From Jejuia sp040720935 (GTDB lineage Bacteria; Bacteroidota; Bacteroidia; Flavobacteriales; Flavobacteriaceae), in the NCBI RefSeq assembly GCF_040720935.1, contig NZ_JBFDAE010000006.1, positions 186,001-250,000 on the forward strand: a stretch of 64,000 nt of DNA. Direction: 5' to 3'. Under the pieces are notes generated by a model. It had not been told where the DNA came from and made no database searches. It saw nothing but the letters and a program-made list of their open reading frames with translations. Shown in pieces: positions 25,313 to 33,187 of the stretch; the first letter of the stretch is position 1, and every line of letters starts with the position of its first letter. The translations under genes and the position numbers were made by a program.

Positions 25313-26061
25313 TATTCTATCACTTTATATAAAACAGGTTTACTTGGTGTTGCATTGTTTTCAAATGGGGCTATTTGTAGGTTTAAGAAATACTCGCCAT
25401 CTTCAATTTTGCTCGGCACATAAATAAGCTCTGTAATTGTCGCGTCCAATCGCAATTTTCCTTTTGTATTCCAAAAGGCATTATGTGCTAAAAGTTGACA
25501 ATCGTCCTTTTCTCTATCTATACTGGGCGTATCAATCAAAATATGTTTAATACTTTTTTGAACTAAAAAATCTACGGTTTCTTCTAACAAATATGTCCAG
25601 TTGGTATTAGAATATTGCCTTGACAATTTATCATTTGTGTTAGGAATGGTACGCAATACAACCGCATCTCTTTTTTTATTGCCAAGTGCAAATTGCAACT
25701 GTTTTTTAGAAATAACCTTATCGTCTAAAAGCTTTTCTGGAGCCACGGTAATCACTTCAGCTAAAAAGAAAAACTGCTTTAAATTTTGGTTGATGGAGTG
25801 TGCCTCTTCCGTGATATGTCCCGCACATTCTGTATGTGTACCATGCGCATGTGGATTAAATTCTATGGTATTAAAATTAATACAGGCACCATCTTTTACG
25901 CTCGCAGTCCACTCTCCATCTGTTACGGGTTCTATTTTCGGTTCATCTACATACCATGCATTCACATTTTTTTTTGAGGCCCGCAATGGGATGGAGATAT
26001 CTAAGGGACTCTCTAAATCTATTTGAAGTTTTCTGGAATTGTATTGAATTGTTGCTATCAC
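25312..26061 (-). CDS. Cyclase family protein (kynurenine formamidase-like)
   Basis: A 249-residue metal-dependent hydrolase of the cyclase/kynurenine formamidase family. The metal motif is FNPHAHGTHTECAGHI, a variant of HxGTHxDxPxH with Glu for Asp. Other family parts are LDISIPL at the start and HILIDTPSIDREKDDCQLLAHNAFW near the C-terminus. Natural substrate unknown; formamidase or lactone hydrolysis are options. It overlaps both neighbours by single bases (hemW upstream, DUF4260 downstream), so the minus-strand run ruvC-hemW-cyclase-DUF4260 is one operon. Confidence 0.87.
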   Translation of the reverse strand: MIATIQYNSRKLQIDLESPLDISIPLRASKKNVNAWYVDEPKIEPVTDGEWTASVKDGACINFNTIEFNPHAHGTHTECAGHITEEAHSINQNLKQFFFLAEVITVAPEKLLDDKVISKKQLQFALGNKKRDAVVLRTIPNTNDKLSRQYSNTNWTYLLEETVDFLVQKSIKHILIDTPSIDREKDDCQLLAHNAFWNTKGKLRLDATITELIYVPSKIEDGEYFLNLQIAPFENNATPSKPVLYKVIE

Positions 26062-27233
26062 TATAAATTAATTTTAAAAAGGTTTGAGGCAATACCGTCA
26101 CTTAAAAATTTACCTTTTTTTGTGGTTAATAATTTTTCTTCATCAATATACAATAAATGTTTTTGAATATAAATTTCTGATTGTTCCAAAAGGTATTTTT
26201 TATAGTTTTCACCAAAATCGTTTGCTATTTTTTCGAGCGAAACGCCCCAGACGGTGCGTAAACCTGTCATGATATATTCATTAAATTTATCAGTTACGGA
26301 AAGAGTCTCTGTTTCTGATGGCAATTCGTTTTGCCGAATTGATTTGATATATTTTGTGTTATTGGACACGTTCCAACTACGCTGGTCACCATTAAAGGAA
26401 TGTGCCGAAGGCCCAATTCCTAAATAGGGTTTCCCTTGCCAATAGGCTGAATTGTTTTTGCTGAAATAGTTAGGTTTTCCAAAATTTGACAGTTCATAAT
26501 TTACAAATCCAGATGCTTCTAATTTTTCAACAAGAATATTATATTGCTCTTGTGCCAAATCATCATCTACATTTTCAATACTGCCCTTTTTTATAAATGA
26601 TGCCAAGGCTGTTTTAGGTTCTACAGTTAAGGCGTAACATGAAATATGAGGCACATTATAAGATAATGCTGTTTCAATGTTTTCTATCCATTCTTCATTA
26701 CTTAGTCCTGGGATGCCGTAAATTAAATCTATTGAAATATTATCAAAATGTTTTGTTGCTTCCTGTAAGCATTGTTTTGCTTCGGCTTGATTATGTGCGC
26801 GGTTCATCAACTTTAAATCCCGTTCAAAAAAGGATTGAATCCCTATACTTAATCTATTAATCCGTGAATTTGCTAAATCGTTGATGCGTTGAAATGTTAA
26901 ATCATCAGGGTTGGCTTCAAGTGTTATTTCGGGATTTTCAACAACTTTAAAGTTTTTATATACCTCTGAAATCAAAAATTGCAATTCGTTATGCGTTAAT
27001 AAAGATGGTGTTCCGCCTCCGAAATAAACAGTTTTTACAGTTTGATTTTCAAGTTCTGCTTGTCGCAATTCTAACTCTTTCACTAAACATTGAATGAGTT
27101 CCTCTTTCTTCTTTAAAGATGTTGAAAAATGAAAATCGCAATAATGACATGCTTGTTTACAGAATGGGATGTGGATGTATAGCGAAGCCCCTCCTAGCCT
27201 CCCCGAAGGGGAGGAACTCTTACTCAAACTCAT
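26061..27233 (-). CDS. hemW: Radical SAM heme chaperone HemW
   Basis: Radical SAM protein of 390 residues, related to HemN but of HemW type. The iron-sulfur motif is HIPFCKQACHYCDF (Cys25, Cys29, Cys32), followed by TVYFGGGTPSLL, EITLEANPDDLT, INRLSIGIQSFFERDL and SIDLIYGIPGLSNEEW; the C-terminal domain has YWQGKPYLGIGPSAHSF. The N-terminus is longer than usual: residues about 4-17 (KSSSPSGRLGGAS) are encoded by a dispersed GC-rich repeat that spans the ruvC/hemW junction. ATG 27233 overlaps the ruvC stop (ATGA). Confidence 0.93.
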   Translation of the reverse strand: MSLSKSSSPSGRLGGASLYIHIPFCKQACHYCDFHFSTSLKKKEELIQCLVKELELRQAELENQTVKTVYFGGGTPSLLTHNELQFLISEVYKNFKVVENPEITLEANPDDLTFQRINDLANSRINRLSIGIQSFFERDLKLMNRAHNQAEAKQCLQEATKHFDNISIDLIYGIPGLSNEEWIENIETALSYNVPHISCYALTVEPKTALASFIKKGSIENVDDDLAQEQYNILVEKLEASGFVNYELSNFGKPNYFSKNNSAYWQGKPYLGIGPSAHSFNGDQRSWNVSNNTKYIKSIRQNELPSETETLSVTDKFNEYIMTGLRTVWGVSLEKIANDFGENYKKYLLEQSEIYIQKHLLYIDEEKLLTTKKGKFLSDGIASNLFKINL

Positions 27234-27274
27234 TTTTTAGTAGTTTTTATTCCCCCTTTGGGGGTTAGGGGGCT
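27186..27274. repeat. Dispersed CCCCTCC two-hairpin repeat inside the ruvC/hemW junction
   Basis: Two GC-rich hairpins, CCTCCCC-gaa-GGGGAGG (27199-27215) and CCCCC-ttt-GGGGG (27252-27264), stand between outer inverted arms starting AGCCCCTCCTAGCC and ending GGGTTAGGGGGCTT. The layout equals the intergenic element at 30616-30695. Here it lies in coding DNA: the left half encodes the HemW N-terminus and the right half the RuvC C-terminus. Confidence 0.8.
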
Positions 27275-27832
27275 TTTTTGCGGGCTTGTCGTCCTGTGGC
27301 TATTCTGCTTCACAAACGCGTCCCAACCAGAATAACTCTTACCAACTTCAATCCTCCCCGAATTATAAAAATGGCATACCGCAGCTGCTAATCCATCAGT
27401 CGCATCCAAATTTTTTGGTAAGGTTTTTAAATCTAATAAACTCTGCAACATTTTTGCAACTTGTTCTTTACTGGCACTCCCATTTCCCGTAATTGCCATT
27501 TTTATTTTCTTAGGCAAATATTCCGTAATTGGTATTTCCCTGCTTAAACCTGCTGCCATCGCAACGCCTTGAGCACGCCCCAGTTTTAACATGCTCTGCA
27601 CGTTTTTACCATAAAATGGTGCTTCAATCGCAATTTCATCTGGATTATGGGTATCAATCAATTCTATGGTGCGTTCAAAAATGAGCTTCAATTTTAAATA
27701 ATGGTCGCTGTATTTTTTTAGATCCAATTCATTCAGTTGCATAAACTGCATGGTTCTTCCCGTGACTTTTATAAGTCCGAAACCCATAATGGTTGTTCCT
27801 GGATCAATCCCTAAAATTATTCTTTCCCTCAT
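27230..27832 (-). CDS. ruvC: Crossover junction endodeoxyribonuclease RuvC
   Basis: Holliday-junction resolvase of 200 residues that works with RuvAB. The four acidic residues are in ILGIDPGTT (Asp10), EIAIEAPFYGKNVQSMLKLGRAQGVAM (Glu70) and NLDATDGLAAAVCHF (Asp143, Asp146). It is about 15-25 residues longer than typical RuvC: the tail SPQKSPLTPKGGIKTTKK is encoded by the dispersed repeat at 27186-27274 and is basic. The start overlaps the stop of the outer-membrane protein gene by one base. Function is not in doubt. Confidence 0.96.
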   Translation of the reverse strand: MRERIILGIDPGTTIMGFGLIKVTGRTMQFMQLNELDLKKYSDHYLKLKLIFERTIELIDTHNPDEIAIEAPFYGKNVQSMLKLGRAQGVAMAAGLSREIPITEYLPKKIKMAITGNGSASKEQVAKMLQSLLDLKTLPKNLDATDGLAAAVCHFYNSGRIEVGKSYSGWDAFVKQNSHRTTSPQKSPLTPKGGIKTTKK

Positions 27833-28470
27833 TAATCTCTACAATAATAACAACCACTTAGCGATAGGGATGCGCCAAAAGTTATCGTTAATAAATTTCC
27901 GTTAAATGCTCCAAAACCACTTGAAATCGGATTAAAATCTTTTCCAAAACCTAGAATATATGATGTGTCCAAATACACCGTTAAATCATCTGAAATGCCA
28001 TAATGCAATTCCAAACCGGCCATAGCATTTAAAAATGACACTTTATTTTGTACATAATTGCCCAATGGTTTTAGCATTGAAATTCCAGGGCCTACATGTA
28101 AAAACGCTCCTATTCTGTTAGATAGCGCAATAACTCTAGAAGCATCGTAAACCAATTGCAAATTTATTCGAGAATAATTTAATTTGAAGTCTTGGGAACT
28201 CTCATCGTTAGAAATTCTATTAAATCCGTAGTCTAATTTAGCACCCAAAACAGGTTTAAACATGTATTGAAAACCTAAATTTACCGTTGGAAAATTAACG
28301 GATTTCCCCTTAAAATCTTCAACAAATCCATCATTTGACGGACTATTGACTCCCAAAGCAATTTGAGCTTTAAAGGTACTTGTATCGCCTTGTGCCATTA
28401 CCGAAAACCACCCCATCAAAAAACAAGTCGTCAAACTTGTGATTTTAAGTCTGTTTATTTTTGCGTTCAT
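27832..28470 (-). CDS. Outer-membrane beta-barrel protein
   Basis: A 212-residue secreted protein with a signal peptide (LTTCFLMGWFSVMAQ) and regular amphipathic strands: FKAQIALGVNS, FPTVNLGFQYMFKPVLGAKLDYGFNRIS, YSRINLQLVYDA, IGAFLHVGPGISMLK, FLNAMAGLELHYGISDDLTVYLDTSYILGFG, LLTITFGASLSL. This is the small eight-strand barrel pattern of OmpA/OmpX-like flavobacterial proteins, without a peptidoglycan-binding domain. The end, GCYYCRD, is unusual for a barrel. It heads the minus-strand ruvC operon and is divergent from the flippase-like gene. Confidence 0.82.
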   Translation of the reverse strand: MNAKINRLKITSLTTCFLMGWFSVMAQGDTSTFKAQIALGVNSPSNDGFVEDFKGKSVNFPTVNLGFQYMFKPVLGAKLDYGFNRISNDESSQDFKLNYSRINLQLVYDASRVIALSNRIGAFLHVGPGISMLKPLGNYVQNKVSFLNAMAGLELHYGISDDLTVYLDTSYILGFGKDFNPISSGFGAFNGNLLTITFGASLSLSGCYYCRD

Positions 28471-28504
28471 AAAAACTTTAATGGTTACTTTGCATTTAGA
28501 AACA

Positions 28505-29470
28505 ATGCATTACTCGCTTCCATACAAAACTAAACAATTCTTTTTTGTACTTATTAAATTAAGTATTGTATTTGGTGCCGCTTATTTTATTTACAACAAA
28601 CTGAACAGCAATGCTGATTTAAGTTTTTCTCATTTTATCGAAATTACATCAAAAAAGGCTGTTTTTTCATCAAAAAACGTTCTTTTTTTGTTGATTTTAT
28701 CCAGTTGTAACTGGTTTCTAGAAATCTTAAAATGGCAAAACCTAGTGTTTCCTATAAAAAAAATCACTTTTAAAAATGCCTTAAAACAAAGTTTAGGTGC
28801 GCTTTCAGCTTCATTATTTACACCAAATAGAATTGGGGAATATGGCGCAAAAGCTATTTACTTTACTTCAAATTACCGAAAACGGATTGTAGGCGTTAAT
28901 CTATTGAGCAACCTATTACAAATGAGTGTTACGGTTATTTTAGGCGTTATTGGATTTTATTTTTTTATCAATGAATATGATGTTGATATTAATTATTATA
29001 AACTCGCTAGACTATTGCTTATAATTTTGGCCGTCATTGCTATGGCTACTTTTGGCATCAAAAAAAGTAAATTCAAAATTAAAGGATTTTCAATTGAAAA
29101 ACTTAAAAAATTCTTGACAAACTACCCAAAAAACAAACTCTATTTAGGGTTTATTTTGTCTTTACTTCGCTATGTTGTATTCTCATTTCAATTCTTCGTT
29201 TTACTTCAAATATTCAGCATTGACATTAGTTACATAAATGCGATGATGGTCATTACATCGATGTATCTTTTGGCTTCAATTATACCTTCTATTTTTATTT
29301 TTGATATAGTTATAAAAGGAAGTGTTGCTGTATTTTTATTTTCATATTTAAATATCAATGAACTCATTATATTGACTATTATTACAATAATGTGGCTCTT
29401 AAACTTTGTGTTTCCGAGTATCTTTGGAAGCTATTATGTACTCAATTTTAAACTCCCGAAAAACGAATAA
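28505..29470 (+). CDS. Flippase-like/LPG synthase transmembrane family protein
   Basis: Integral membrane protein of about 321 residues with roughly eight hydrophobic helices. The segments SLGALSASLFTPNRIGEYGAKAIYF, LLSNLLQMSVTVILGVIGFYFFI and YLGFILSLLRYVVFSFQFFVLL are typical of the UPF0104/lysylphosphatidylglycerol-synthase-like (AglD-type) family of putative lipid-carrier flippases. I start at ATG 28505; an ATG at 28481 and a GTG at 28439 (inside the divergent gene) are alternatives. The glycosyltransferase gene starts at the base after the stop, so the two probably act on the same lipid-linked sugar (inference). Confidence 0.85.
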   Translation: MHYSLPYKTKQFFFVLIKLSIVFGAAYFIYNKLNSNADLSFSHFIEITSKKAVFSSKNVLFLLILSSCNWFLEILKWQNLVFPIKKITFKNALKQSLGALSASLFTPNRIGEYGAKAIYFTSNYRKRIVGVNLLSNLLQMSVTVILGVIGFYFFINEYDVDINYYKLARLLLIILAVIAMATFGIKKSKFKIKGFSIEKLKKFLTNYPKNKLYLGFILSLLRYVVFSFQFFVLLQIFSIDISYINAMMVITSMYLLASIIPSIFIFDIVIKGSVAVFLFSYLNINELIILTIITIMWLLNFVFPSIFGSYYVLNFKLPKNE

Positions 29471-30604
29471 ATGGTTTTGATTGCTATTATTATTACCGTA
29501 TTTTATTTAATCTTGATTGCAAGTTTTGCTTTGGGATTTGATAAAGCAAAGGAGTTTCTATTAAATGAAGTTGCTCCAAAGACCAAGTTTTCAATCGTTA
29601 TTCCTTTTAGAAATGAAGCTAAAAATTTAGCACATTTATTAGACTCTATTTATAAGCTAAATTATCCTAAACCCCTTTTTGAAGTTATTTTAGTTGATGA
29701 TAATTCTGAAGATGAATCTCTAAATATTATAAATGAAAAGATAAAAGATTTTATTAATTCCGAGCTTAATATTTTAGTTATTCAAAATGAAAGACATACA
29801 AATTCACCTAAAAAAGACGCCATCACTACTGCCATAAAAAAAGCTAAACACGAATGGATAATAACTACTGATGCTGACTGTATGTTGCCAGAATTTTGGC
29901 TAAATAGTTTTGATGCATTTATTCAAAAAACTGATACGGTTTGTGTTGCTGGTCCTGTTGCTTATCACGATGAGAACACTTTTTTGAATAGGTTTCAAAT
30001 ATTAGATATCTTCAGTTTACAAGGCGCAACTATTGGTGGGTTTGGTTTAAAAAGACCTTTTTTGTGCAATGGGGCAAATTTCGCCTACACAAAAACTGCT
30101 TTTAATTCAGTTCATGGTTTTGAAGGTAATACAGAAATTTCTAGTGGCGATGATATTTTTCTTTTGGAGAAAATTGTAAAAATTTATCCGGAATCGGTTC
30201 ATTATTTAAAATGTGAAACCGCTATTGTGCGTACGGCATCACAACCTTCTTGGAATGCGTTAATTCAACAACGCGTGCGTTGGGCAGCAAAAACTAGTGC
30301 TTATAATAATTGGTTTGGTAAAATTACGGGGCTCGTTGTTTTTCTTATGAATTTCCTGCTAATTTTAGCGCCACTACTCGCAATAGTTGGTCTTTTCAAT
30401 TTTAAAATTTGGGTTTATATTTTAGTGATTAAATTGAATATTGATTTCCTGTTGCTTTATAAAACCTCAGCTTTTTTTAATCAAAGACGTGCTTTTAGAA
30501 GTTTTTTGACCAGTTTTTGCGTCTATCCTTTTTTTAGTGTTTATGTTGCTTTCATCGCTCTATTTAAAGGGTATCGTTGGAAAGGGCGGGTGTTTAGAAA
30601 ATAA
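29471..30604 (+). CDS. Family 2 glycosyltransferase, membrane-bound
   Basis: A 377-residue GT2 enzyme. The N-terminal helix is followed by FSIVIPFRNEAKNLAHLLDSI, the nucleotide-sugar aspartates in VILVDDNSEDES and ITTDADCMLP, the acceptor-side SSGDDIFLLEKI (ED-like) and the QQRVRWAAKTSAY motif (QxxRW). Two to three C-terminal membrane helices follow. The QxxRW motif indicates a processive or lipid-acceptor transferase. Directly coupled to the flippase-like gene upstream. Sugar and acceptor not identifiable. Confidence 0.9.
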   Translation: MVLIAIIITVFYLILIASFALGFDKAKEFLLNEVAPKTKFSIVIPFRNEAKNLAHLLDSIYKLNYPKPLFEVILVDDNSEDESLNIINEKIKDFINSELNILVIQNERHTNSPKKDAITTAIKKAKHEWIITTDADCMLPEFWLNSFDAFIQKTDTVCVAGPVAYHDENTFLNRFQILDIFSLQGATIGGFGLKRPFLCNGANFAYTKTAFNSVHGFEGNTEISSGDDIFLLEKIVKIYPESVHYLKCETAIVRTASQPSWNALIQQRVRWAAKTSAYNNWFGKITGLVVFLMNFLLILAPLLAIVGLFNFKIWVYILVIKLNIDFLLLYKTSAFFNQRRAFRSFLTSFCVYPFFSVYVAFIALFKGYRWKGRVFRK

Positions 30605-30615
30605 TAGTTCGCTTT

Positions 30616-30695
30616 AACCCACCCCTGACCCCTCCACGGAGGGGAAACTATACGTAACAGTTTCCCTCCTAAAAAGGAGGGATTAAGGGAGGTGT
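30616..30695. repeat. Intact dispersed CCCCTCC two-hairpin repeat
   Basis: Outer arms AACCCACCCCTGACCCCTCC and GGAGGGATTAAGGGAGGTGT are imperfect inverted repeats. Inside are two small hairpins, CCCCTCC-ac-GGAGGGG and CCCTCCT-aaa-AGGAGGG, linked by AAACTATACGTAACAGTTT, itself nearly palindromic. This is the reference copy for the coding copy at 27186-27274 and the IS-split copy around 13891-15462. Confidence 0.8.
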
Positions 30696-30797
30696 AAGAT
30701 TATGTACCCAAACTCAAAAAAAGTCTGAAATGAAACTTTATATCTTCAAATCTTATTTTAAACTAGAGCCCAAATAATTTTTATTAGATTTACTCAC

Positions 30798-31532
30798 ATG
30801 AAGTTACTTGACAAAACATCAAACCCTGCCTTTACAGATTATTTTTTTAGCGATGATAATAAATCGTCTGATAACATGACCGTAACAGGAATTTTTATAA
30901 AATCCTTGGCTTCCATTTCTATCATCATCATAATTTCAATGGGCATTTGGAAATTATATAGCGAAGGTGCCGACATAAAATGGTATTCCATGGGTGGCAT
31001 GTTGGCAGCAATTATTATCAGTATCGTCATTTCTGTAAGGCAACATTGGGCACCTATTTTAGTACCACTTTATGCTATTGCAAAAGGTTTTTTCCTAGGA
31101 GGTGTGACGGCTTATGCGCATGCTCATTTCCCTAATTTGCCTTATCAGGCTATTAGTGTAACCATGATAACATTTTTTGTGATGTTAATTTTGTACCAAA
31201 CCCGAGTTATTGTAGTTACCAAAAAACTGAGAAGTATAATTATTACTGCGGTTACCAGTATTTTTGTGATTTATGTTGTGTCTTGGATTTTAGGGTTTTT
31301 TGGAATCAAAGTTTTTATTTGGGGTACATCATGGCCAGCAATCATTTTTAATATGGTTGCCGCCATTTTTGCATCACTATCATTACTTCTGGATTTTGAT
31401 TATATAGAACGTCATAAAAACAAAGCTCCCAAATACAAAGAGTGGCTCGCTACTTGGGGATTATTGGTAACGCTTGTTTGGTTGTATGCTGAAATATTAC
31501 GATTGATGCGAAAACTCGCCATTCGATTTTAA
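30798..31532 (+). CDS. Bax inhibitor-1/YccA family membrane protein
   Basis: A 244-residue protein with seven predicted membrane helices. After a polar N-terminus (NPAFTDYFFSDDNKSSDNMTVTGIFIKSLASIS) come ILVPLYAIAKGFFLGGVTAYAH, ISVTMITFFVMLILYQTRVI, and IFNMVAAIFASLSLLLDFDYIERHKNKAPKYKEWLATWGLLVTLVWLYAEILRLM, the conserved BI-1/YccA part with the di-aspartyl DFDYIE. Family proteins are calcium or proton leak channels or stress-response membrane proteins. Overlaps the convergent TonB-like gene by four bases. Confidence 0.92.
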   Translation: MKLLDKTSNPAFTDYFFSDDNKSSDNMTVTGIFIKSLASISIIIIISMGIWKLYSEGADIKWYSMGGMLAAIIISIVISVRQHWAPILVPLYAIAKGFFLGGVTAYAHAHFPNLPYQAISVTMITFFVMLILYQTRVIVVTKKLRSIIITAVTSIFVIYVVSWILGFFGIKVFIWGTSWPAIIFNMVAAIFASLSLLLDFDYIERHKNKAPKYKEWLATWGLLVTLVWLYAEILRLMRKLAIRF

Positions 31533-32005
31533 TCAACTTTAATAATTAAAGGCATTTTAAAAGCAGTCGTCACTTGTTGTCCGCGTTTTATGGCCGGATA
31601 TATTTTAGGAACAGAATCTAAACTTTGAAGTAAAAAAGCTTCTATTTCTGGAATTTCCTGTTTTGTAAGTGAATCTATTTTAGTATCAATTAAAGACAAA
31701 TCGCCCTTATTGGATACTTGAAATTCTAGCATTAAAGTATCGTTAATATCCTCGGTTACCACAATGACTTGCTTTTGAAGATATTCTGTAATATGTGATG
31801 TTAAGGTGTTTTGAAAACAGACTTTTTTATCATCTTTAGACTCTAAACTATCACACAAAGAAAAACTGGGATAGGTATCAACATCTTTCCAATTAAACGT
31901 TTGCAGTTCTTCTCTTAAAATAGTTTCAAAAGATGTTTTCTTTACGTTGAAATACTCACAAGACGTGAGACCTATACATACTAAAAAAACAAAGATTCGT
32001 TTCAT
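31529..32005 (-). CDS. Lipoprotein with TonB C-terminal-like domain
   Basis: A 158-residue lipoprotein (MKRIFVFLVCIGLTSC). The C-terminal half, LMLEFQVSNKGDLSLIDTKIDSLTKQEIPEIEAFLLQSLDSVPKIYPAIKRGQQVTTAFKMPLIIKV, follows the pattern of a TonB C-terminal domain (strand, helix, YPAxxxGxxV, final strand) like that at the end of the nearby M56 protease. A stand-alone, lipid-anchored version cannot span the periplasm as TonB does; it may be a modulator. Same strand as the TPR and M56 genes, 45 bases downstream of the TPR gene. Confidence 0.75.
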   Translation of the reverse strand: MKRIFVFLVCIGLTSCEYFNVKKTSFETILREELQTFNWKDVDTYPSFSLCDSLESKDDKKVCFQNTLTSHITEYLQKQVIVVTEDINDTLMLEFQVSNKGDLSLIDTKIDSLTKQEIPEIEAFLLQSLDSVPKIYPAIKRGQQVTTAFKMPLIIKVD

Positions 32006-32050
32006 GGGTTAAACTGAGACCGAAAAATACAATTTTTTTAGTTTTCAATA

Positions 32051-33187
32051 TTACTTTTCATCTTGTTTAATGAATTTTTCCTTTTTTAGTGCGCTAATTC
32101 TAAAATCAACCATTCTTAAAAAATCACTTTTAGGGAATTTCTTTTTAAAGGCTTCATAAAGCTTTATTCTTGTTTCAATGTCTTTGTAATATTGATCTTT
32201 TGTAAACACCACATAGAAATGGGCGCGCTCACTACTAGGGTTTTCCTTTACCGCTTTATTATAAGCTTCAATAGCTTCTTTATGTTTTTCTTGCTTGTTC
32301 AGTATCATCCCTAAATTCATATATTCATCGTCTAGCGGATAATCCTGTAACTTTAATGACATTGAAATATATTCCTCTGCTTTGGCTAAATCCTGAATCC
32401 GTTCGTATAATTGACCAAGAATGTAAAGATTTTTTGCGTTTTCTGGGTCAAATTTCAATGCCTTTTCAGCATGAAATATAGCTTTTTCATATTCTAGAAT
32501 TTTAGTATATGACAGACTTAACTTTTCGTGAATAAATTGTGAAGATTCGTTTAAACCAATAAGCTTTTCAAACCAAACAATGGCATCATCAAATAGATTT
32601 CTAACAAAATAATTTTGGGCTTTTAAACTTATTAGCTCCTTGTTATTTTCGTAGGATGACAACCCGATATCAATATACTTGTCAGCTAATTTGTTTTCTC
32701 CTTTTATCAAATGGTTTTTTGCTAAACTATAAATTGCTTTTTGGTGTGTGCTATCTAACTTAAAAGCGTTATAAAATTTATTTTGTGCCATTGAATCTTT
32801 TAGCTTTTCTAAAACTAAACCTAGCTCATAATGATAATTAGGATTCAGATTATCAACTTCAATTAAATTTTTAAAAATATGAGAAGCATTCTCATAATTT
32901 TTAGTCTTAGATAAAAGCTTTCCGTATTCGTATTTTATTAATGAATTATTGGGATTCGTTTTGATACTTGCTTCATAGCTTTTAAGTGCTGCATCATAAT
33001 TACCAATTGCTATGTAGGCTTTGGCTATTTTATCAAAAACTTCAGACTGGTTATCATAGGATTTGTAATGCTCAATTGCTTTTGAATAGTTGCCGTTTAG
33101 ATACAAACTATCTGCAATAGTTAAAACCGAAGTTTGAGCTTCGGCTTTAACTAACATTACTAAACATACTAGGACAGTTCTTATCAT
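32051..33187 (-). CDS. Tetratricopeptide repeat protein
   Basis: A 378-residue secreted or periplasmic protein: signal-like N-terminus MIRTVLVCLVMLVKAEAQ, followed by nine or more TPR units, e.g. GNYSKAIEHYKSYD, GNYDAALKSYEASIKTNPNN, KNYENASHIFKNLIEVDNLN, LEYEKAIFHAEKALKFDPEN, QDLAKAEEYISMSLKLQD and EKHKEAIEAYNKAVKENPSS. It starts one base before the M56 protease gene ends, so it is translated from the same message. It could be a substrate or partner of the BlaR-type sensor module (inference). Confidence 0.88.
   Translation of the reverse strand: MIRTVLVCLVMLVKAEAQTSVLTIADSLYLNGNYSKAIEHYKSYDNQSEVFDKIAKAYIAIGNYDAALKSYEASIKTNPNNSLIKYEYGKLLSKTKNYENASHIFKNLIEVDNLNPNYHYELGLVLEKLKDSMAQNKFYNAFKLDSTHQKAIYSLAKNHLIKGENKLADKYIDIGLSSYENNKELISLKAQNYFVRNLFDDAIVWFEKLIGLNESSQFIHEKLSLSYTKILEYEKAIFHAEKALKFDPENAKNLYILGQLYERIQDLAKAEEYISMSLKLQDYPLDDEYMNLGMILNKQEKHKEAIEAYNKAVKENPSSERAHFYVVFTKDQYYKDIETRIKLYEAFKKKFPKSDFLRMVDFRISALKKEKFIKQDEK

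Noticed and set aside
25601..26026. Antisense frame of 141 codons over the cyclase gene
   Set aside because: The sense strand encodes an intact cyclase-family protein with the HGTHTE motif; the antisense product looks like nothing known.
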